The translations under genes were made by a program, and so were the position numbers. Below, piece by piece: positions 24,947 through 29,326 of a DNA stretch of 29,326 bases. This DNA is from a virus: IMG/VR virus record IMGVR_UViG_3300037189_005515, positions 1 to 29,326 of that record. One strand, 5' to 3'. The notes under the pieces are model-generated. The model ran no database searches, was not told the origin of the DNA, and saw only the letters and a program-made list of their open reading frames with translations. How positions within the stretch are numbered: the stretch's first letter is position 1; every line of letters begins with the position of its first letter.

Positions 24947-25654
24947 TTATATTGCTGTGTATGCACTTGTGTAAATTCTGTCAAGAATCTTTCCATATTC
25001 TGAACCGTTCCACCCAGTATCTGGGAGGCAACGGAAAGTTACGGGGAATACTGTTGCTGAATCACGCTTAAGGCCATGTGCTACTGTATCCATAGATACA
25101 ACACGACGGGCTAGGTAAATTCTTTCAGTAAAGTTTCCTGTTGTTGGGGCTGTATTACCAGCGGTTCCCCAGACTGTTCCTTCAGGAGCAGACTGGCTTA
25201 CAGCAATAATTGCTCTTTCAATTGGTTCGGCACCAAGTGACCCTGCTCCGAGTGACAGAGTTGTACTGGATGCTGTGAAAGATGTAACACTCTGCTGACC
25301 GAAAGCAAGTTCCATGTTTTGGAGTGTTGCTTCAGTCAATGAAGTCTTCAGAGTCACACGAAGTGACTGCTTGAAAATCTTTGCAACGTCAAGTAATTGA
25401 TCTACTGTAACTTCACCATAATTTGGTTCGTAAGAGATTTCTAAACCTTCTGTTGTAAGACCGGCCTCTCTCCAGTTTGTTGAATCACTTCTTAGTGTTT
25501 TTGCTGCACTATCTGTACTTGCACCAGTAATTGCTGATGCTGATGCACCCCACTCATTTGATGCACCGTTGTAACCGGGACGACTTGCTCCTGCACTGAC
25601 ACTAACAAATAGGTTGGCTGCACCAACCACCACGTTTCTAACGTCAACTGCCAT
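24947..25654 (-). CDS. Major tail protein (tail tube)
   Basis: This 235-residue protein should be the tube subunit polymerised along the tape measure. It starts MAVDVRNVVVGAANLFVSV, a common opening of siphovirus tail tube proteins, and has ISYEPNYGEVTVDQLLDVAKIF and RLARRV-type beta elements expected for this fold. It lies between the tail terminator and the chaperones, has a strong site AAAGGTGGTGA, its own extended -10 candidate and a terminator behind it, all consistent with high expression. Only one tube gene and no sheath gene is seen, which supports siphovirus morphology. Confidence 0.85.
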   Translation of the reverse strand: MAVDVRNVVVGAANLFVSVSAGASRPGYNGASNEWGASASAITGASTDSAAKTLRSDSTNWREAGLTTEGLEISYEPNYGEVTVDQLLDVAKIFKQSLRVTLKTSLTEATLQNMELAFGQQSVTSFTASSTTLSLGAGSLGAEPIERAIIAVSQSAPEGTVWGTAGNTAPTTGNFTERIYLARRVVSMDTVAHGLKRDSATVFPVTFRCLPDTGWNGSEYGKILDRIYTSAYTAI

Positions 25655-25709
25655 TTATTTTCACCACCTTTATTTTATATATAATTTTGGGTGACACTTC
25701 CTCATTAAC

Positions 25710-25718
25710 ATAATATCA
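25710..25718 (-). promoter_or_regulatory. Extended -10 promoter candidate for the major tail protein
   Basis: TGA followed by TATTAT (5/6) lies in the 82-base gap, giving a leader of nearly 50 bases with AAAGGTGGTGA near its end. No convincing -35 is seen. Confidence 0.35.
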
Positions 25719-25736
25719 TAGAAGCATCTGAAAGCA

Positions 25737-26246
25737 TTATGTAGAATATCTTCCAAGGTGATTAATTTCTCTGACATACTGGTATGTGATTTTTACTGTA
25801 CCAGCCTGAGTGCCACCTTCTTGATCACCATATTCTGGAGATATTATTCCATCTACATAAATTTTTAAAAATCTAAATATAGATGGTCTTGCAAAGTTAT
25901 TAACATCATTTGCTGACTGATCAAATCTTCTAAAAACATCTTTAACCAATTCAAGTATTTCATATATTTTTTCATAATTAATTGCTAAAACATATAAATT
26001 AACAGTTTCCTGACAAATCCAATATTGATCATCATAGGATTCAGTTTCAATATCATAAATTATGTATGGAACACCGGGTAAAAGATTTTGAAACTCTGGA
26101 ACTTGTTGTGCTGGAATTATTGGATTTAAATATGCATTAAATGATTCTGACCAATAATCATTAGCAGAAAGAATATTAGTATTTTTTAATTCATCCCATA
26201 AGTATGACCTTATATCTGAAAAAGCAATTTTAGAATAATTAGCCAT
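25737..26246 (-). CDS. Tail terminator protein
   Basis: The 169-residue protein lies directly before the major tail protein, where siphoviruses encode the protein that caps the tube and joins it to the head. The sequence fits: a helical opening (FSDIRSYLWDELKN), then beta strands in PYIIYDIETESY and CQETVNLYVLAINYEKIYEILELV followed by a helix with DVFRRFD and an end with TVKITYQYVREI, the alpha/beta order of the gpU/gp17 family. The start forms a TAATG overlap with the gene before it. Assignment combines fold pattern and place. Confidence 0.7.
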   Translation of the reverse strand: MANYSKIAFSDIRSYLWDELKNTNILSANDYWSESFNAYLNPIIPAQQVPEFQNLLPGVPYIIYDIETESYDDQYWICQETVNLYVLAINYEKIYEILELVKDVFRRFDQSANDVNNFARPSIFRFLKIYVDGIISPEYGDQEGGTQAGTVKITYQYVREINHLGRYST

Positions 26247-26965
26247 TAAAAATCTCTCCTAGAATAATCATACTTTTCACATACAGAGGCTATACATTTT
26301 ATAATATCTGATGAATCAAAATTGTTCTTACTCATTGTTTTAGAAATATCTTTTGAAAGATTTTCAAAAATTCCACTATTTACTATGGCTGGCCTTAACA
26401 TAGTTTTTTCCCATTTGTTAGCAAATTTTTCTACAGCCCCAGTTGTTCCATCTCCACCGGGCCTTCTTATTGTAATAAATGTACCTCTACGCTTGAATAC
26501 AATATCTCTTCCAGTTGTAGTATAAGCAATATTTCTTCTTGCTACAAAGGATAGGGGGCTATTAGATTCCATTGCCTCTGCCTTATTTTTGAAAACTGTG
26601 GTTCTTGTTACAGATTTTCCATTCGGACCCGGCCTCTGTAATCTTTTTGGAATAGGAACTTTTGTTTTTGATTTATTAAATCTAATAGATAATGTTATAT
26701 TATTTGAGTCAGCACCAGATTTTAAAACAGTAAAAAGTCTAGAATTATTTACACCAACCTTATCCCATTCATAAATATGATGATAAACTTTTTTATTTGT
26801 TTTTGCAGCAGAATTTAAATCTTTTACAAATTTTTTTGCAGCAATCGATCCAGCAGCCCTTGTAACATTATTCATATTTCTTTTAGATGGCAAGTCGTCA
26901 AGACTTTTTGTTAACTTGTTCATTTGTCTTTTAAAATTATTTAAATTAATTTCAACCTGTATCAT
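26246..26965 (-). CDS. HK97 gp10-like neck / tail completion protein
   Basis: The 239-residue product is basic and begins with a long amphipathic helix (LNNFKRQMNKLTKSLDDLPSK), then RAAGSIAAKKFVKDL, as in the gp10-like family of neck proteins between head closure and tail terminator. The C-terminal half (residues 100-205) is rich in Lys/Arg strands including RPGPNGKS and RRGTFITIRRPGG. It overlaps the head closure gene by 14 bases. It is somewhat longer than usual family members (about 130-190). The identification is mainly by order and the N-terminal pattern. Confidence 0.58.
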   Translation of the reverse strand: MIQVEINLNNFKRQMNKLTKSLDDLPSKRNMNNVTRAAGSIAAKKFVKDLNSAAKTNKKVYHHIYEWDKVGVNNSRLFTVLKSGADSNNITLSIRFNKSKTKVPIPKRLQRPGPNGKSVTRTTVFKNKAEAMESNSPLSFVARRNIAYTTTGRDIVFKRRGTFITIRRPGGDGTTGAVEKFANKWEKTMLRPAIVNSGIFENLSKDISKTMSKNNFDSSDIIKCIASVCEKYDYSRRDF

Positions 26966-27398
26966 TATTTTGCACGTTTACCCTTTCTAGAGTTACGTCA
27001 TAATGCGAAAGTCTGCCAAACGGATCGGTCATAGGGTGGCATGAAAATACTTCAAATATTGTTGGAGGGTTACTATTCAAATCATTTTGATTAAAAATTA
27101 TTTGATTGTCTGATGATCTAATATTAGTGATTCTCCATCTTTTTGATAGTTGGCTTATAAACTTTCCTCTTAATTGTAATGATTCTTTATATCCAATAGG
27201 GCCATTAGAAAATTCTTTTCCATCGGCTCTTGTTGAAGCACCACTAGATTTAGCAGGTTCAATTAAACATCTGACTGTTTTTAAATATTCCCAGTGTCTT
27301 TCTATTGATCCAGTAGTAGGATTTTGAGTATTTTCTTGAATATATATATCTGCATACATATTCATTATTGTTGATATATATGAGTTATTCATATACAT
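26952..27398 (-). CDS. Head closure protein
   Basis: The 148-residue product fits the head closure (SPP1 gp16-like stopper) family: small, mostly beta, with YADIYIQENTQNPTTGSIER and a WEYLKTVRCLIEPAKS strand near the start, a disordered loop that holds KEFSNGPIGYKES, and RWRITNIRSSDNQIIF then IFEVFSCHPMTDPFG. It lies between the head-tail adaptor and the gp10-like gene, exactly where such a protein is expected. It would close the portal after packaging and dock the tail. It shares a TAATG junction with the adaptor. Confidence 0.7.
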   Translation of the reverse strand: MYMNNSYISTIMNMYADIYIQENTQNPTTGSIERHWEYLKTVRCLIEPAKSSGASTRADGKEFSNGPIGYKESLQLRGKFISQLSKRWRITNIRSSDNQIIFNQNDLNSNPPTIFEVFSCHPMTDPFGRLSHYDVTLERVNVQNNDTG

Positions 27399-28333
27399 TA
27401 TATGATCACGATTCCAACATTCTTATACGAATCAAGTATGGAATCAACGATTGAGTTTCCAGTTCCTACAAATGCCGCCGAGTTAATATCGAATGATATT
27501 TCACTAAGATTAACTTTACTCAAATACTTATTTCTCCATTGATAATCTCTAGATAGAATATCTCCAGCCAACATAACAGTTGCAGCACGAATATCTTGAG
27601 GAACGTTTTGCCATCCAATAATTCCGCTTACAGTATATCTTTTACCATTAACAAAACGATTTTTAGAAGTTGTACCGAATGGATCATATGCTCTGTTTAC
27701 TGATTCATTAGGTGGACTTGGAATAAGAATTGTTTTTCCAGTATCACTTAATGTAAGATCATAGTCGCTTAATGAATTAACATATGGTGTTTTTTGATAC
27801 ACAAGAAATTCATTCTCATATATTGAACTTACAGAGAGCATTTTTTCAGTTAAGAATAATGTATCTGTTCCAATGCCATACATAGTTTGCTGTGAGTCTC
27901 TTTTGCTAAAAGTTTGCATAGTATAATTATTTATTTGTATTCTAGCAAGTCTTTCAGCAAAAAGTATCTGTTCCGGCTCTATGTAGTTTTCATCCGATGG
28001 GGCCTTTCCAATACTTAACTCATATATAATATCTGAAAGAGTAGCATATGGAGTTACAACGCCAGCATAACTATTTTCCTGTACTTGATATGAATTAAAA
28101 CTATAGTTCCATTGAATTCTTAAAACCCTATCCACACTTGATAAATTTGGTGTAATTTGATAATAAAATTCTCCTGTGACGCCAGTTGCAATGGCTGAGC
28201 CACTTTCAATAAGTACATCAGTATCAGCATTATATACATTTATTGTTGGTGTACTGTCTGGATCAGTAGGAACATTATTTTTATATAAAATTATTTCATG
28301 TTTATGAAATGTGTTGGTAAAAATTTCATGCAA
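27398..28333 (-). CDS. Head-tail adaptor with N-terminal Ig-like domain
   Basis: The 311-residue protein appears to join two parts. Residues 1-92 look like an Ig-like beta-sandwich (HEIILYKNNVPTDPDSTPTINVYN, ATGVTGEFYYQITP, LRIQWNYSF), a type seen at the start of phage decoration and baseplate proteins. Residues 95-311 start with YATLSDIIYELSIGKAPSDENY and contain helices such as ILFAERLARIQINNYTMQTF and IRAATVMLAGDILSR, as in gp6/gp15-type adaptors that bind the portal. Family adaptors are usually 100-200 residues, so the extra domain explains the length. The start is TTG at 28333 with GGAGG eight bases upstream; the neighbouring ATG is in another frame. Confidence 0.65.
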   Translation of the reverse strand: MHEIFTNTFHKHEIILYKNNVPTDPDSTPTINVYNADTDVLIESGSAIATGVTGEFYYQITPNLSSVDRVLRIQWNYSFNSYQVQENSYAGVVTPYATLSDIIYELSIGKAPSDENYIEPEQILFAERLARIQINNYTMQTFSKRDSQQTMYGIGTDTLFLTEKMLSVSSIYENEFLVYQKTPYVNSLSDYDLTLSDTGKTILIPSPPNESVNRAYDPFGTTSKNRFVNGKRYTVSGIIGWQNVPQDIRAATVMLAGDILSRDYQWRNKYLSKVNLSEISFDINSAAFVGTGNSIVDSILDSYKNVGIVII

Positions 28334-28348
28334 CTAAAACGCCTCCGA

Positions 28349-28759
28349 TTAGGAATAATATTCCTGAATTTCTTTTGGGGTAGCAAGCCTAAATCCACTT
28401 TCAGTATCAAAAATAAATTGTGCTTGATTCTCTGTCATTGCTACGAATGGATGGTCGCGGGTAAAAGTAAATCCAGCAGTTTGATACATACCATTTTGAC
28501 GATCCATTTTTACTAGAACAGTATTTTGTCCATCAGTATCTAAAACTCTAAGTGCATCGCCAGCGACATAATCTGCTTCAATCATATCAGCAGGGTCTTC
28601 TTTTTCAATATCAGAAAATTTTTCATAAAGATCATATGTTACACCTTCTTCTTCAAGAAGTTCAATGATGGCTGCTTTAGATTTAGCATCTTCTAAATCT
28701 ACGCCAAAACTTTCCGCTACTGATCGTAGTTCATTAATTTTTAATGATTGGAATGACAT
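28349..28759 (-). CDS. Capsid-associated protein with SAP/HeH-like N-terminus
   Basis: The 136-residue product begins LKINELRSVAESFGVDL followed by KSKAAIIELLEEEGV, the two-helix pattern of SAP, HeH or LEM domains, which often bind nucleic acid. The rest is a mix of strands (GDALRVLDTDGQNTVLVKMDR, GFTFTRDHPFVAM) and ends in a helix. It sits directly after the major capsid gene, where many actinophages and other siphoviruses have such a gene; it may help head completion or bind packaged DNA. It starts after the capsid terminator with its own extended -10 promoter and AAAGGAAC site. Confidence 0.6.
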   Translation of the reverse strand: MSFQSLKINELRSVAESFGVDLEDAKSKAAIIELLEEEGVTYDLYEKFSDIEKEDPADMIEADYVAGDALRVLDTDGQNTVLVKMDRQNGMYQTAGFTFTRDHPFVAMTENQAQFIFDTESGFRLATPKEIQEYYS

Positions 28760-28783
28760 TTTTGTTCCTTTCTCTTTACGTCT

Positions 28784-28792
28784 AGTATACCA
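28784..28792 (-). promoter_or_regulatory. Extended -10 promoter after the capsid terminator
   Basis: TGG followed by TATACT (5/6) lies just beyond the T tract of the capsid terminator. Transcription would begin near 28777 and give an 18-base leader with AAAGGAAC. The -35 is poor. Confidence 0.4.
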
Positions 28793-28827
28793 GAAAACAG
28801 AAAAGAGAGGGAATAAATCCCTCTCTT
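28793..28827 (-). terminator. Rho-independent terminator after the major capsid gene
   Basis: AAGAGAGGGA and TCCCTCTCTT form a perfect 10-bp stem with a 5-base loop, followed on the minus strand by TTCTGTTTTC. It lies 19 bases after the capsid stop and should end most capsid transcripts. Confidence 0.78.
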
Positions 28828-28846
28828 AACTGTGATAATAAAATTA

Positions 28847-29326
28847 TCAGACGACGCTGGACTGCTTCCACTTTGTAACTGATGTGGGTGATGCGAGGGC
28901 ACCAGAAGTAGAAGTCTGTGAAGACTGTACTGCTGTTCCACCAATTCCAATGTTGTGTACAACAACGTGGGCGTCAAGATTTTCAATTGCACAACCTACA
29001 CGAATGAAGAGTGTGTATTCAATTGAATCCTTCTTGGGGATGAATGTGCGATATACAGTGATGTCACGCTTAATTCCAACAATGAAGTTCTGTGGGAATG
29101 TAAGATGAAGTTCACCAGTAGTTGCTGTTTCAGGCAAGAGGGGTACGTTGACAACGGGGATTCCGAAAGCGAATGGTGTCATTACGCCACCGGCACCATC
29201 GTTAGCGGCTACATCTCCACGAATAACACCTGAAGAGATGTCAAATGGTGTTCCAAGGTTCTGGGCACCAGTGTTCTTGGCAAGGTTGAACAGGTAATCC
29301 TGAACCAAGTTAGAACTTGTGAAGAA
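28847..29326 (-). CDS. Major capsid protein, HK97 fold, C-terminal part cut by window edge
   Basis: The frame is open to the right edge, giving the last 159 residues. The pattern fits the end of an HK97-fold capsid protein: PFAFGIPVVNVPLLP, an axial-domain strand (FPQNFIVGIKRDITVYRTFI), then KKDSIEYTLFIRVGCAIENLDAHVVVHNI, which matches the usual GIREDITV and RVDG-type ending. It ends with a Ser/Thr-rich tail (SSQTSTSGALASPT). An internal TTG at 29308 is unlikely to be the real start because the frame continues upstream. A terminator follows. Portal, protease and scaffold would be expected beyond the window edge. Confidence 0.85.
   Translation of the reverse strand, partial: FFTSSNLVQDYLFNLAKNTGAQNLGTPFDISSGVIRGDVAANDGAGGVMTPFAFGIPVVNVPLLPETATTGELHLTFPQNFIVGIKRDITVYRTFIPKKDSIEYTLFIRVGCAIENLDAHVVVHNIGIGGTAVQSSQTSTSGALASPTSVTKWKQSSVV

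Noticed and set aside
28352-28366. Palindrome AGGAATAATATTCCT near the end of the capsid-associated gene
   Set aside because: It is short, AT-rich and lies in coding sequence; no T tract or operator partner is seen.
28847-29308. A complete 153-residue protein starting from TTG at 29308
   Set aside because: The frame is open to the window edge and the sequence reads as the C-terminal part of a major capsid protein.
1-29326. tRNA genes, CRISPR array, integrase, attachment site, transposon
   Set aside because: I found no cloverleaf, spaced repeats, recombinase motifs or terminal repeats on either strand.

Overview
The window is part of a tailed double-stranded DNA phage genome (Caudoviricetes), AT-rich and with every recognised gene on the minus strand, so transcription runs from high to low coordinates. 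One tail tube protein, a tail assembly chaperone pair with a frameshift, a 2653-residue tape measure protein and no tail sheath gene point to a long-tailed siphovirus. An r1t-like holin, strong AGGAGG-type ribosome binding sites, TTG starts and extended -10 promoters fit a Gram-positive host, Firmicutes or Actinobacteria. The host cannot be fixed from sequence alone. I see no integrase, repressor, tRNA, CRISPR array or insertion sequence.

Layout in transcription order. At 29326-28847 is the C-terminal part of the major capsid protein, followed by a terminator and a promoter. From 28759 to 25737 lie a capsid-associated protein, a head-tail adaptor, a head closure protein, a gp10-like neck protein and a tail terminator. 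From 25654 to 24231 lie the major tail protein, a second terminator and promoter, and the chaperones G and GT, the latter made by -1 frameshifting. From 24224 to 7653 lie the tape measure protein with SGNH and NlpC/P60 domains, a Dit-like protein, a large baseplate hub with a lectin-like insert, three tail-tip proteins, a coiled-coil protein and a lectin-like tip protein. From 7634 to 5221 lie a metallophosphoesterase, a holin, a zinc-ribbon protein, an HTH protein and three small unknown proteins. From 5231 to 1 lie a DnaB-type helicase, a 94-residue protein, a DnaG-type primase, a gp32-like single-stranded DNA binding protein, a methyltransferase and the N-terminal 418 residues of a bacterial-type DNA polymerase III alpha subunit.

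The genes are packed tightly. Many join by TAATG overlaps, where the stop TAA shares its last A with the next ATG, and the largest gap is 105 bases, so no stretch over 300 bases lacks a gene. All eight gaps longer than 20 bases contain a TGN-plus-TATAAT-like extended -10 element just upstream of the next gene, which suggests many short host-type transcription units on top of read-through.

The most unusual points are: (1) a fibronectin type III domain that appears split between two genes with a third tail gene lying between the halves; (2) a 15-base inverted repeat around a promoter, placed so that read-through mRNA would hide a ribosome binding site that mRNA from the local promoter would leave free; (3) two cell-wall enzyme domains placed between two tape-measure motifs; (4) a mixed replisome of T4-type SSB with bacterial-type polymerase, helicase and primase; and (5) a possibly leaderless late mRNA.
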